This document shows positions 45,577 through 54,163 of a stretch of DNA of 64,000 nt, piece after piece. The notes beneath the pieces are model-generated. The model made no database searches. It worked only from the letters and a program-made list of their open reading frames with translations, and was not told the origin of the DNA. The stretch spans positions 144,093 through 208,092 of the forward strand of contig NZ_LIUQ01000002.1 of assembly GCF_001276715.1 (NCBI RefSeq), in the 5' to 3' direction. The stretch's first letter is position 1, and the number at the start of each line of letters is the position of its first letter. This stretch comes from Planktothricoides sp. SR001 (lineage in GTDB: Bacteria > Cyanobacteriota > Cyanobacteriia > Cyanobacteriales > Laspinemataceae). The translations under genes and the position numbers were made by a program.

Positions 45577-45612
45577 TGTAGGGGCAACCACCGCCATCGG
45601 ATTGCCCCTACA
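45577..45612. repeat. TGTAGGGGCAA/TTGCCCCTACA hairpin
   Basis: 11-bp perfect stem with a 14-nt loop between two glycosyltransferase genes; member of the GTAGGGGC repeat class. Confidence 0.8.
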
Positions 45613-45683
45613 ATTACACAACTGATTTAGGATTGCTATATTTCTTGAACCTAAAAAAAACAATCATATTCCCAATCATAATT

Positions 45684-46856
45684 ATGCGAATTCTGCAAAT
45701 CATTCCGGCAATATCCCTCGTTTATGGCGGCCCCAGTCAAATGGTTTTAGGGCTTTCTGCTGCCCTAGCTAATGAAGGGGTTGATGTGACAATTTTAACC
45801 ACTAATTCTAATGGAGATACGGGACAAGCGCCATTAGATGTTCCTTTAAATCAGCCCATTCCCCAAGATGGTTATCAGGTGATTTATTTCCGCTGTAGTC
45901 CATTTCGGCGATATAAATTTTCTGTGGATTTATTGAATTGGCTGGCAACCCATGCCCATGAGTTTGATTTAGCCCATTTACACGCCTTATTTTCTCCAGT
46001 TATTTCCGCCGCAGCGACGGTGGCAAGAGTGAAAAAGTTACCTTATATTTTACGGCCTTTAGGCACTCTAGATCCGGCGGATTTACAGAAGAAAAAACAG
46101 CTAAAAAAAATCTATACAACTCTGTGGGAAAGAGGCAATATTGCCGGGGCGTCAGCGCTGCATTTTACCAGTCATCAAGAAGCCATTATTTCTGAAAGAT
46201 TTGGGGTGAAAACCCAGGATTTAATCATTCCCTTGGGGGTAAAATTTCAGTCGGTTAATCCAGAAGTTTGTGATGTGAGAAGTCAGTTAAATATTCCCCG
46301 CGATCGCCCCTTATTATTATTTCTTTCGCGCATAGAACCGAAAAAAGGACTAAATCTGCTTTTGCCTGCTTTGGAAACCCTAATCGCCGAAGGGTTTAAA
46401 TTTCACTTTGTCCTCGCTGGAAGTAATCCCCAAGACCCGGATTATGAAGCGATGATTAAGGCCAAAATAAAAGCCTCCCCCCTGGAAAAATGCACAACTA
46501 TCACCGGATTTGTCACCGGAAATTTTAAGGCAGCTTTATTACAACAAGCGGATTTATTTGTCTTACCTTCTTATTATGAAAATTTTGGCATTGCGGTGGC
46601 AGAAGCAATGGCAGCAGGGACAGCGGTTTGTATTTCGCGGGGGGTCTATATTTGGGAAGATGTGCAAGGGGCAGATGCCGGTTGGGTTTGTGATTGTAAT
46701 CTGGAAGATTTAGTGAGTCAATTAAGGATGGCATTACAACATCCAGAAGATTTATCCCGTCGGGGAAACAATGGACAAGTTTATGCGAATCATGCTTATC
46801 GTTGGTCGGCGATCGCCCAGGAAACTATCAAAGCTTATCAAGGGATTATTTTTTAG
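45684..46856 (+). CDS. Glycosyltransferase family 4 (group 1)
   Basis: 390 aa GT-B enzyme beginning MRILQIIPAISLVYGGPSQM. Donor domain motifs: LLFLSRIEPKKGLNLLLPAL, then LPSYYENFGIAVAEAMAAGT, which contains the E-x7-E. ATG 45684 is preferred to TTG 45633 because the Rossmann strand then sits at the N-terminus, as in relatives. Third gene of the cluster, probably acting in the same glycan pathway as the two before. Confidence 0.93.
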   Translation: MRILQIIPAISLVYGGPSQMVLGLSAALANEGVDVTILTTNSNGDTGQAPLDVPLNQPIPQDGYQVIYFRCSPFRRYKFSVDLLNWLATHAHEFDLAHLHALFSPVISAAATVARVKKLPYILRPLGTLDPADLQKKKQLKKIYTTLWERGNIAGASALHFTSHQEAIISERFGVKTQDLIIPLGVKFQSVNPEVCDVRSQLNIPRDRPLLLFLSRIEPKKGLNLLLPALETLIAEGFKFHFVLAGSNPQDPDYEAMIKAKIKASPLEKCTTITGFVTGNFKAALLQQADLFVLPSYYENFGIAVAEAMAAGTAVCISRGVYIWEDVQGADAGWVCDCNLEDLVSQLRMALQHPEDLSRRGNNGQVYANHAYRWSAIAQETIKAYQGIIF

Positions 46857-46938
46857 AACTGAGACAAGCTGATCTGATGGGTTAATTAGGCAATCCAATG
46901 CCTGAGACTCATAATACCGGAGAAACAGTGAGGGATTA

Positions 46939-47310
46939 ATGAATATGTCAGATGATTATCAGTTGCTAAATCTGGGAGGATTAACCTCCTTAGTTACTAA
47001 TGTCACAATGTCGTTATGGGGTAATGATGTTGCGATCGAATGTCTCTACGATCCAACGGGCGATCGCCTGCCTTATATTCTGAATTTTCAAGATTGTAGA
47101 GAAATTCGCTGGGAAATTCATGATCCAGAGGAAGTCCACGAAACTTTTGCTGAGTTAATCGGAATTCATCTGGGAGAGGGCGATCGCCAAAAACCCGCTT
47201 TGATTCATACAGATATTTTTGAGATTTCACTGCTTTACGGCACTTTTAATCTTGAACGAATTCCATCATCTCAGAATATTCTGCAAACTAAACCGTTAGT
47301 TGAAGCGTAA
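46939..47310 (+). CDS. Conserved cyanobacterial hypothetical protein
   Basis: 123 aa; I do not recognise a named domain. Contains SLWGNDVAIECLYDPTGDRL and FQDCREIRWEIHDPEE, a pattern of alternating strands and acidic turns, no membrane segment and no cysteine cluster. It begins 82 nt after the last glycosyltransferase on the same strand. The composition and the start region (ATG with GTGAGGG about 7 nt upstream) look genuinely coding. Confidence 0.7.
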   Translation: MNMSDDYQLLNLGGLTSLVTNVTMSLWGNDVAIECLYDPTGDRLPYILNFQDCREIRWEIHDPEEVHETFAELIGIHLGEGDRQKPALIHTDIFEISLLYGTFNLERIPSSQNILQTKPLVEA

Positions 47311-47400
47311 TTAGAGAGGCGATCGCTTTTTTCCCGGTTGCCAATAATTCTGGAATAATCTTAATTTATTTAAGAAAAAAGCTAATTTGACTATCATTAG

Positions 47401-47565
47401 ATTGCTTAAACTGATGACGGCGATCGCCTCCTAATTTACTGAAAATCTGATTCACCACAGAGACACAGAGGACACAAAGAATACAGAGGCGATCGCTTTA
47501 GAATGTGTCCTTCGTGTCTTTGTGGTAAATAATCCATTTTTTTAATAGGCGATCGCAATTTATTC
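47401..47565. repeat. ~165-bp CACAGAGACACAG-type hairpin repeat, copy a
   Basis: TTCACCACAGAGACACAG...GTGTCTTTGTGGTAA with HIP1 octamers in the middle and at the end. Copies at 48255-48372, 51680-51838 and (shorter) 52407-52492. Arms pair to a long hairpin. Confidence 0.85.
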
Positions 47566-47575
47566 TCTTTAACCT

Positions 47576-47749
47576 TTACTCTACACGACTCACTTGCCGG
47601 GAGTTAGCTGGAGATGTTTCTCTGATTTTTCGCTGATACTTTAAAGCCATAGCTGTGGCAAATTCGCACATTTCTTTAGCTTTTTCTTCTGATTCTTTAA
47701 AAACTTCTAGCATTTCCAGCATTTTTTTCTCATCTGGTAGTTCTTTCAT
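47576..47749 (-). CDS. Small acidic helical protein
   Basis: 57 aa: MKELPDEKKMLEMLEVFKES, then EEKAKEMCEFATAMALKYQR and a short tail. Strongly helical and charged. Its ATG overlaps the stop of the upstream gene (ATGA at 47746-47749), a hallmark of a coupled pair. Function unknown; a toxin-antitoxin role is possible because of size, coupling and repeat bracketing, but no family motif supports it. Confidence 0.6.
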   Translation of the reverse strand: MKELPDEKKMLEMLEVFKESEEKAKEMCEFATAMALKYQRKIRETSPANSRQVSRVE

Positions 47750-48093
47750 GGTAATTCCCTCAAAAAATTGACAATTTTTTCTACTCGCAGTTTACTTTCA
47801 ATCGCTTTACCCAGTAAAATTCCTAAATCTTCTCCCGTTTCCTGAATCACATCTAACGAAAGATTGGCTTCAGAGAGAACGTTCACCATATTCTGAATTT
47901 GTTGACGAGCAGTGGTCGTGAAAAATAGCAAGGCATTTAAGTAGGCAAAGTATTGTAACAGTATAGCATTTTCCGGAAATTGTGACATGACTCGCCTGAG
48001 TACATTTAGTCCGAAGGTTGCTTCGGCTTCTATTTGCTCAACTTCTAAATAAATTCGGTCAATTATCTTTTGTATTTCTGATGGAATTTGCAT
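47746..48093 (-). CDS. Helical hypothetical protein, coupled to the 57-aa protein
   Basis: 115 aa, mostly alpha-helical: IQKIIDRIYLEVEQIEAEAT, then QYFAYLNALLFFTTTARQQI and a C-terminal amphipathic helix. No named family recognised. ATG start, 4-nt overlap with the next gene. Lies between two copies of the 165-bp repeat. Confidence 0.7.
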   Translation of the reverse strand: MQIPSEIQKIIDRIYLEVEQIEAEATFGLNVLRRVMSQFPENAILLQYFAYLNALLFFTTTARQQIQNMVNVLSEANLSLDVIQETGEDLGILLGKAIESKLRVEKIVNFLRELP

Positions 48094-48225
48094 CTACATT
48101 AAATTGGTTTATGTCGAAATGTCATCAACATTTTAACATAAATAAGTCACCGTAGATTTATCTTGATTTAACCTCGTTTAGCCTAGTTGTTAGGCTCTGC
48201 CTGGGAACGCCTTATTGGAGGATCT

Positions 48226-48260
48226 GATTCGCGGAAGCGATCCGATGAAGCGGAATCGCC
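48226..48260. repeat. Palindromic element, copy D (intergenic)
   Basis: Inverse complement GGCGATTCCGCTTCATCGGA... resembles copies A-C (26653, 38931, 39373). It abuts repeat copy b. Confidence 0.6.
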
Positions 48261-48372
48261 TCCTAATTTACTGAAAATCTGATTCACCACAAAGGCACAA
48301 AGAACACAAAGAATACAGAGGCGATCGCTTTTCTTTGTGTCCTTGGTGTCTTTGTGGTAAATTATCCATAAA
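48255..48372. repeat. CACAGAGACACAG-type hairpin repeat, copy b
   Basis: Shares ATCGCCTCCTAATTTACTGA and GTGTCTTTGTGGTAAAT with copy a; together they bracket the two-gene unit 47576-48093. Confidence 0.85.
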
Positions 48373-48447
48373 TATATCCGTGAGCAAATTAATCAGGAAC
48401 ATTTCTTTGGCTAAAACTAATCTGGGAATGGATAAATGATCCACGGG

Positions 48448-48771
48448 TTAAGATAGTTCGCTGACTGCCGGAACTTTCAGATGAACCAAAGCTTTTTGCA
48501 AAACACTTGGCTTGACACTTAACCAAATTTGATGGCGATCGTCTTCAGTATAACCGATCACCACAGCCCCAATTGGTGAACCAATATCGGGATACATTTC
48601 GGGAGTCATATCTCCATTTTCCACAAAATCAGTAATCTGAACAATACCTCGCACCGCGTCGTCATCCAAATTTACAAAAATCCCAAAGGGTGCATGATAT
48701 TCAACTTTACCATGAATCAGTTCACCTAACCGATACTTCGACTTAATTTCATTCCAGAAGCGATCGCTCAT
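48448..48771 (-). CDS. S1-type RNA-binding domain protein
   Basis: 107 aa, one OB-fold S1 domain: GELIHGKVEYHAPFGIFVNL, then VRGIVQITDF and GAVVIGYTEDDRHQIWLSVK. Such single S1 proteins bind RNA or ribosomes. It starts 4 nt after the stop of the gene at 48776-49117, so the two are probably one operon. Role in the pair unknown. Confidence 0.8.
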   Translation of the reverse strand: MSDRFWNEIKSKYRLGELIHGKVEYHAPFGIFVNLDDDAVRGIVQITDFVENGDMTPEMYPDIGSPIGAVVIGYTEDDRHQIWLSVKPSVLQKALVHLKVPAVSELS

Positions 48772-48775
48772 TTGA

Positions 48776-49117
48776 TTACCTCGGTTTTAGCACTCTAGGA
48801 TATTGGTTTAAAATCGGCAACAAATCGTGAGAAATCGGCAATTCTCTATATTCTCCACCTTGATACGGTCTTTCTAGTGGTAGAAAATACCGATTATAGG
48901 TTTCTAAATCCATTGTAACTTCTAAAATAGCATCTTTGTAATACCGATGATATTCCTCAGCCAGACCTCTGCTATTCGGCGATGCAAAGTAGCATTTTCC
49001 GTCAGCATACGGAGGAGAATAGGGAAAATCAGCAGGCTGAAAACCCTGCTCCACAAAGTGCTGTCCTTTTCCCTTTTGGGTGGCTTTATAAATTGTAATA
49101 GTCGGTTTTGTACGCAA
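48776..49117 (-). CDS. Hypothetical protein, possible ADP-ribosyltransferase-like fold
   Basis: 113 aa, family not recognised. GKCYFASPNSRGLAEEYHRY and ILEVTMDLETYNRYF followed by GEYRELPIS recall the strand-helix-Glu pattern of small ART toxins, with a possible Tyr/Glu pair, but this is weak. ATG start, no signal peptide. First gene of a tight pair with an S1-domain protein, in a neighbourhood full of toxin-antitoxin-like genes. Confidence 0.55.
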   Translation of the reverse strand: MRTKPTITIYKATQKGKGQHFVEQGFQPADFPYSPPYADGKCYFASPNSRGLAEEYHRYYKDAILEVTMDLETYNRYFLPLERPYQGGEYRELPISHDLLPILNQYPRVLKPR

Positions 49118-49226
49118 ACGAAATAAAATCAGTTTCAGAGAATTCTTTGTTATTGTAAACCTACAGGGCTTTGTCTACACTTTCCAAGTAGATAAATGCA
49201 ATCAGTCTTATAAAATTCCAGATAAA

Positions 49227-50252
49227 TTATCCGGGTGGAAGTTCCGGAGCTTGTCCATCTCGCCAGAGGTAGATACTAACCGCACCGTTAGGATGAACAG
49301 ACCAAGGATCTACTCCATTGCCAGACCAACCATAGGGGTCGATCAGAGTAGGTTGACCGTTATTAGTATCTGTTAATCTGCTAGCAGCAAAGTGTAGGTG
49401 AGGGTGGCTGCTACAGCCAGTGTTTCCCGATAGTCCGATTACCTGTCCTGAATACACTCTCTGTCCTTGGCTGACATCAATATGATCGAGATGACCATAT
49501 ATACTTTGAAAACGAGAGCCATCAGGTGCGGTATGGGTTATGAATACATCTAATTGATGTACAATTCCTCTTGGGGGGCAGTTAAAAGACTGCCAACCAG
49601 CAGAATCCACTACCCCATCAGCAACAGCTAACAACGGAGTTCCATTGGGCATAAGCCAATCATAACCTGAGTGACCGTCAATGTAGGCACCGGGACTACC
49701 AGCTCGCAGTTTCTTTCCCTGCCAAGTAAGCACATAGCCGTTCTGAGCGCCCGGTAAGTCGTGATCAAAGACGTTTGTATTTGGGAAATTTCCTGAAAAG
49801 GGTTTCTGAAAGAGAGGGATATATGTGGGACTAGGAACAGACGCCGAACTAGCCACCGTGAAAAGACATGAAGCTTTGGATGGGGTGCCTGCACTTTCAA
49901 ATGCCCGAGCCAACGGCTCACTACCAAACCCGGAAAAGGAAGCCTGAAAATTTTGACAAGAAACTTGAACCTGGTTTCTACCGTTTAACAGGTATGTACC
50001 GGAACTTGCCACCCTACAATCGGGATAGGTGCAATGCTGGCTGAGAAGAGCGGCACAAGGATCGGTGGATAAGTCGGTAGTTACCCAAAGCCACCAGCCA
50101 CCACTATTGGTTTGGACATTACAAAACCGGCCTATATTGGTTTGAGCGTTTGTTATGGAGGGATTAAATCCACTTCCTAATCCTATGGATATGGCTGTGA
50201 AAATTAGGACAGTCAGAAAGATGACCAGATGATTTTTTTTAGACATAGACAT
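49227..50252 (-). CDS. Secreted M23-family metallopeptidase
   Basis: 341 aa. A signal peptide (FLTVLIFTAISIGLGSGF) targets it outside the cytoplasm. The Cys-rich N-terminal region (~35-150) is not recognised and probably disulfide-bonded. The M23 (LytM/Gly-Gly endopeptidase) domain has the zinc ligands His and Asp in DGHSGYDW and HPHLHF near the C-terminus; YGHLDHIDVSQGQRV is also typical. It probably trims peptidoglycan cross-links. I prefer ATG 50252 (MSMSKKNH) to the start 11 codons upstream, as the signal peptide then has normal length. Confidence 0.88.
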   Translation of the reverse strand: MSMSKKNHLVIFLTVLIFTAISIGLGSGFNPSITNAQTNIGRFCNVQTNSGGWWLWVTTDLSTDPCAALLSQHCTYPDCRVASSGTYLLNGRNQVQVSCQNFQASFSGFGSEPLARAFESAGTPSKASCLFTVASSASVPSPTYIPLFQKPFSGNFPNTNVFDHDLPGAQNGYVLTWQGKKLRAGSPGAYIDGHSGYDWLMPNGTPLLAVADGVVDSAGWQSFNCPPRGIVHQLDVFITHTAPDGSRFQSIYGHLDHIDVSQGQRVYSGQVIGLSGNTGCSSHPHLHFAASRLTDTNNGQPTLIDPYGWSGNGVDPWSVHPNGAVSIYLWRDGQAPELPPG

Positions 50253-50389
50253 GATAATTCCTGTATCCTTACCCGGCAAAGGCATCTAATTTGCCGCAGC
50301 GCTCCGATCGGGATTTGAAGATTTTTAGCCCTAGCCCACTTGTCAATCTGGGACTCATGGTTGAGTTAATTCGGGAGCATCCCAGGTTT

Positions 50390-50466
50390 GTAGTAGAGGC
50401 GAAGCATAACCTTAGATCAGTTATTGGTTAAAAGCTTCAGCTTACTGCCGGAATGCTTCGCCCCTG
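50390..50466. repeat. Degenerate GGCGAAGCAT hairpin repeat
   Basis: GTAGAGGCGAAGCATAAC and GGAATGCTTCGCCCCTGC flank about 45 nt; relative of the units at 14801 and 15609. The remaining 50286-50805 spacer has a run of AAAAAGTAA repeats and the promoter-like box below. Confidence 0.65.
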
Positions 50467-50742
50467 CATCGGGATGCTCTGGTTAATTTTCAATAATTTT
50501 GACAAAAAAGCCCTTGATGACAAGATTCGTTTACCCTGACTTCAGATAAACCTCTATGCGATCGCTGCGTTTCTGTTTTCAATGAGCGATATTCTGTTAA
50601 TCCTTGAGATCCGCCCCGTTAGCCACTCAAATGTCTTATTTCAACCAATGTAGAAAATTTGGCTGGTTTTGTCCAGTCAGAAAAAGTAAGAAAAAAGTAA
50701 TAGAAAAGTCAGAAAAAAGTAAGCAAAAAGTAATAAATATGG

Positions 50743-50748
50743 TATAAT
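50743..50748 (+). promoter_or_regulatory. Extended -10 box candidate (TATAAT) upstream of the vMAP-type gene
   Basis: TGGTATAAT gives a perfect -10 with a TGG-type extension; no good -35 box is seen. About 90 nt before ATG 50839. Confidence 0.35.
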
Positions 50749-50838
50749 CCTTTACAGGGTGGATATTTCAGTTTCCCGATTAGGCTGGGCTGGACTACCT
50801 GCCTGTTGTTCAATTACCAGAATGAGGGACTTAGGGCT

Positions 50839-51678
50839 ATGACGGTTGAGGAAGCACTCGCGATCGTGGAAACTGCACTGGATTACGATCGCCTCAACCA
50901 CGTTCAAGAAATATTATTTCGTCAGTCATGGGCAGGTCTATCTTATCGGGAAATTGCCAAAAATAGCGGATACGATCCCGATTATCTCAAAGATGCTGGA
51001 TCTAAACTCTGGAAGGAATTGTCAAAAGTATTCGGGGAAAAAGTAAAAAAAGATAATCTCCAATCGGTTCTGAGGCGATATTTAAAGCGAAATCAAATAA
51101 CTTTACAACGAAATCAAATAATGGGAGTGGATCTCACTGGCTCAAATTTAAGTGGAGCTAAATTATTATTCGCAAATATAAGTAAAGATTCGTGTCAAGC
51201 CGATTTATACAAAGATAAAATAGGGGATAATAAAACTGAAGTAGACGAACCGAAGATAAAAGCTGAAGATAATTCAAAGTCGATCGCTCATTCGCCTTCT
51301 GAAACTATCACTTATTCCTGGAAAAGTTGGCAGTTTCGGTCAGCAGCAGAGGCGAATATTGCCCAGGCACTCGATCGCTCCGGGGTGCTATTTTTTCCTA
51401 AAGCAACGGCACGGTTGACAACCACCGATGGCAGAGAAAACCAAGACCTTTATTTTCTGATTTGTTATGAAGGAAAATTAGGGATTCTGGGGGTGAATGC
51501 AGAGGAGGGGGATGAAGCAGATCGGAGAAGCGATCGCATTCTTCAATCTCAAGGTATTCGGATGATTCAATATTACAACGTTAACGAATGTACGGAAGAA
51601 CCGGATAGAGTGGTGTTGGAATTTTTACAAAATTTAAGTTTTGCGTCCAAGGAAAAAAGCGAATTTGACCATGATTAG
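50839..51678 (+). CDS. vMAP-type N-terminal domain fused to a PD-(D/E)XK nuclease-like domain
   Basis: 279 aa. Residues ~1-75 (MTVEEALAIVETALDYDRLN ... FRQSWAGLSYREIAKNSGYD) match the N-terminal domain of vWA-MoxR-associated and similar cyanobacterial STAND proteins. A two-repeat pentapeptide stub (GVDLTGSNLSGAKLLFANIS) follows. Residues ~165-270 (FRSAAEANIAQALDRSGVLF ... YFLICYEGKLGILGVNAEE) resemble nuclease domains whose usual motifs are PDF and LEVDG. Here they read DLYF and LGVNA, so at least one acidic metal ligand is missing. ATG 50839 chosen over TTG 50806. Probably a degenerate effector or a regulator that lost catalysis. Confidence 0.7.
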   Translation: MTVEEALAIVETALDYDRLNHVQEILFRQSWAGLSYREIAKNSGYDPDYLKDAGSKLWKELSKVFGEKVKKDNLQSVLRRYLKRNQITLQRNQIMGVDLTGSNLSGAKLLFANISKDSCQADLYKDKIGDNKTEVDEPKIKAEDNSKSIAHSPSETITYSWKSWQFRSAAEANIAQALDRSGVLFFPKATARLTTTDGRENQDLYFLICYEGKLGILGVNAEEGDEADRRSDRILQSQGIRMIQYYNVNECTEEPDRVVLEFLQNLSFASKEKSEFDHD

Positions 51679-51679
51679 T

Positions 51680-51838
51680 TTGGTTAAGCTGATGACAGCG
51701 ATCGCCTCCTAATTTACTAAAGATATTATTCACCACAAAGGCACAAAGAACACAAAGAATACAGAGGCGATCGCTTTAGAATGTGTCCTTCGTGTCTTTG
51801 TGGTAAATAATCCATTTTTTTAATAGGCGATCGCTCAG
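51680..51838. repeat. CACAGAGACACAG-type hairpin repeat, copy c
   Basis: Near-identical to copy a at 47401-47565, including the leading GCTGATGACAGCGATCGCCT and the trailing TTTAATAGGCGATCGC. Confidence 0.9.
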
Positions 51839-51863
51839 ATTAATTACCAGAAAAATCATTTAA

Positions 51864-52094
51864 TTATGCCAAATATTCTAATTTTACTTCAACTAAATTA
51901 TTCTGATCATTAATATTGTCAACCGCACTGAGAAGTCGATTTTTGTTAGGTTCAGACTTGAAAAGATACTCGGTTTCATCTTGATTCAATTCTGAGACAA
52001 CGATTTCAATCTCTTTATTGCCAAACTTGGCTTTAATTTTTTCTAACAAATCATTATTAATTTCACTGGCTTTTAAGCGATAAACTGTTGACAT
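51864..52094 (-). CDS. Antitoxin-like small protein (orphan)
   Basis: 76 aa: MSTVYRLKASEINNDLLEKI, then NKEIEIVVSELNQDETEYLF and a charged helix. This is a common cyanobacterial antitoxin-like type normally followed by a RelE-family toxin. No toxin follows: the repeat copy c lies directly downstream. ATG start. Bracketed by repeat copies c and d. Confidence 0.7.
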   Translation of the reverse strand: MSTVYRLKASEINNDLLEKIKAKFGNKEIEIVVSELNQDETEYLFKSEPNKNRLLSAVDNINDQNNLVEVKLEYLA

Positions 52095-52192
52095 AATTGC
52101 TACCTATTGCTACCTATTGTCGATGGTGATAATCATAACGGTTTGAGTTTAATCACATCATAATTATGCCATAACCATAGCCCAATCCTCAA

Positions 52193-52245
52193 CCCGATCT
52201 GCGCGGCGATAAGCCTGACGGCATAGCTCCGCTTACCGCGCCTAT
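52193..52245. repeat. GC-rich palindromic dispersed repeat
   Basis: GCGCGG ... CCGCGC with AAGCCTGACGGCATAGCTCC between; similar in style to 27392-27433. Confidence 0.55.
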
Positions 52246-52280
52246 ATTTCCTGAGAGGCAACTGGGAGGCGATCGCCTCC

Positions 52281-52390
52281 TACAGATGGGCGAAGCATGG
52301 CCGTAAAAAATTCACGTTTCTAACCCATCGAACTTCTGCGGTCATGCTTCGCCCCTACCAATATCTGTGGTCTATTCAATCGAAAACAAT
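52281..52390. repeat. GGGCGAAGCATG hairpin with MITE-like right end
   Basis: Left arm GGGCGAAGCATGGCCG and right arm CGGTCATGCTTCGCCCC, followed by CTGTGGTCTATTCAATCGAA, which matches the terminal repeat of the element at 15572-15929. Confidence 0.65.
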
Positions 52391-52406
52391 AAGGCCGATT
52401 ACTTTA

Positions 52407-52492
52407 TCAACCACAGAGACACAGAGGACACAGAGACGAGCCATGATGAGCAATTTTCTCTGTGTCCTTTGTGCCTTTGTGGTGCAGATAAA
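52407..52492. repeat. CACAGAGACACAG-type hairpin repeat, copy d
   Basis: Shorter variant: CCACAGAGACACAGAGGACA and TGTGTCCTTTGTGCCTTTGT. No gene in 52095-52501. Confidence 0.8.
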
Positions 52493-52501
52493 AAATGCCA
52501 A

Positions 52502-54097
52502 TTAATCTTGCTCAACCCAAACCTTAATCATGCCTGCGGGAATGCGAATAACCGGATGCTCAAAGATTTCTTGTAACACCTCACTGCCGCGCACTTCTAA
52601 GGTGCGTTTTAAGCGGTTTTTCAGGGATAAATTTTCTTTGATTACCGCTTCGATCGCCCGTTCCGCTTGCCGATTACTGGGATTTTTTTCTGCTAACCTT
52701 TCTAGGATTTGCTGCACATCCGATCGCAAAGCGTTATAAGCATTAACATCAACGTTGGTAGATGCAACCTCTTTGGAGGCGATCGCTAAAGATGGAGCAT
52801 CGGACGAGAAATTATTGGTTTGAGGCTTGGCGGTTGCTTTGGGTAAAACCCGCGCATCTTTTACCGGCTGTTGACCGCTAAAACTCCGCACCGCATCCAC
52901 AATATCTAACCCAGTGGTTTGCCGCATTTGCTCCATAAAAGTAGCGATTTTACTGGCACTATTGCCGTTATTGCCATCAATTACGGTGACATTACGCACA
53001 TCCACTTCTGGCACCGTAGCCACCATTGTTTTTAACAAAGTTTCTAACTTTTGGAAGAGGAAAATTTCTCGCGCTGCGGGGCCTGCCGCTTGCCAAGATT
53101 CCACTAAACGCTTACTTCCTTCCGCTTGGGCTTTCCCGTCTTCAATAATTCGCGCCGCATTTCCTTTTGCCCGTGCGATCGCCCGCTTACATTCCGCCTC
53201 CGCAGGAGCCACCACATCCGCTTGTAACTGTTGTTCAACTTGCTTAATTCGTTCCGTTTGTACCGAAACTTCTGCTTGTCGGCGAGCCACTTCTGCGGCA
53301 ATTTCCGCTTGAGCTTCTGCCACCACAGCCACCCGCTGAGTTAAGGCATTTTTTACCCGTCTTTCCGCCTCCGCTTTGGCAATTTCAATATCTCTTTCAA
53401 TACGTTTTAGGGCAGTAATTCGCTCGTTTTCCGCATTACGAATCGCTGAAGTAGCTTTAGCCTCCGCTTCAGCAATGCGGGCATCTCGTTGCAATTCCGC
53501 TTGTTGCTTGCGGCCAATGGAATTGAGATAATGCACTTCATCAGAAATATTTTGAATTTGCAGGTTATCCAAAACCAATCCTAATTTTTCTAGGTCATCT
53601 TCTGCTTCGTCGAGCAAGCTTTTAGCAAAAGCCATTTTATCTTCATTAATTTGTTCTGGAGTCAAAGAAGCCAAAACCCCGCGCAAATTTCCCTCTAAAG
53701 TTTCTCTGGCTAAAGTTTCGATTTCCTTGCGACTTTTCCCCAGCAAACGCTCGATCGCATTGTGGATAGTTGGCTCACTTCCAGCCACCTTAATATTCGC
53801 CACTCCTTCTACAGTTAGGGGAATCCCGCCTTTAGAATAAGCCCCCGTAACCTTCAACTCGATGATCATATTACTTAAATCCATACGGAATGCTCGCTCT
53901 AATAAAGGAGTGCGAATACTGCTACCCCCTTTAACTAAGCGATATCCCACCCGCCGTCCGTCTGCCAAACGGCGATCGCTTCCGGCAAAAATTAACACCT
54001 CACTCGGCTGACAAATGTAATAAAGGTTACGCAGAACCAAAGTCCCCGCCCCACCAGCCACACTCAAGATAATTGCTAGTGAAAAAATGAACTCCAT
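52502..54097 (-). CDS. Flotillin-like SPFH-domain protein
   Basis: 531 aa. An N-terminal membrane anchor (FSLAIILSVAGGAGTLVL), the SPFH/band-7 domain (~30-200, with RVGYRLVKGG and EGNLRGVLASLTPEQINEDK), a long Ala/Glu-rich coiled coil (~200-350) and a C-terminal oligomerisation region with predicted disorder after ~420. Flotillins organise membrane microdomains. Last of three co-directional genes (NfeD-like, flotillin, flotillin), 66 nt after the preceding gene; the last ~120 residues are not shared with the other flotillin. Confidence 0.9.
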   Translation of the reverse strand: MEFIFSLAIILSVAGGAGTLVLRNLYYICQPSEVLIFAGSDRRLADGRRVGYRLVKGGSSIRTPLLERAFRMDLSNMIIELKVTGAYSKGGIPLTVEGVANIKVAGSEPTIHNAIERLLGKSRKEIETLARETLEGNLRGVLASLTPEQINEDKMAFAKSLLDEAEDDLEKLGLVLDNLQIQNISDEVHYLNSIGRKQQAELQRDARIAEAEAKATSAIRNAENERITALKRIERDIEIAKAEAERRVKNALTQRVAVVAEAQAEIAAEVARRQAEVSVQTERIKQVEQQLQADVVAPAEAECKRAIARAKGNAARIIEDGKAQAEGSKRLVESWQAAGPAAREIFLFQKLETLLKTMVATVPEVDVRNVTVIDGNNGNSASKIATFMEQMRQTTGLDIVDAVRSFSGQQPVKDARVLPKATAKPQTNNFSSDAPSLAIASKEVASTNVDVNAYNALRSDVQQILERLAEKNPSNRQAERAIEAVIKENLSLKNRLKRTLEVRGSEVLQEIFEHPVIRIPAGMIKVWVEQD

Positions 54098-54163
54098 AAT
54101 GATTTTTCTCCCTATTTTTTTGCTAATTTGGCGCGATTAATTAATTCAGGGCAATTCAGGGCG

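Noticed and set aside
47451-47560. Hairpin repeat considered as a small RNA gene
   Set aside because: Four copies in this window alone and no promoter; a dispersed repeat is more likely.
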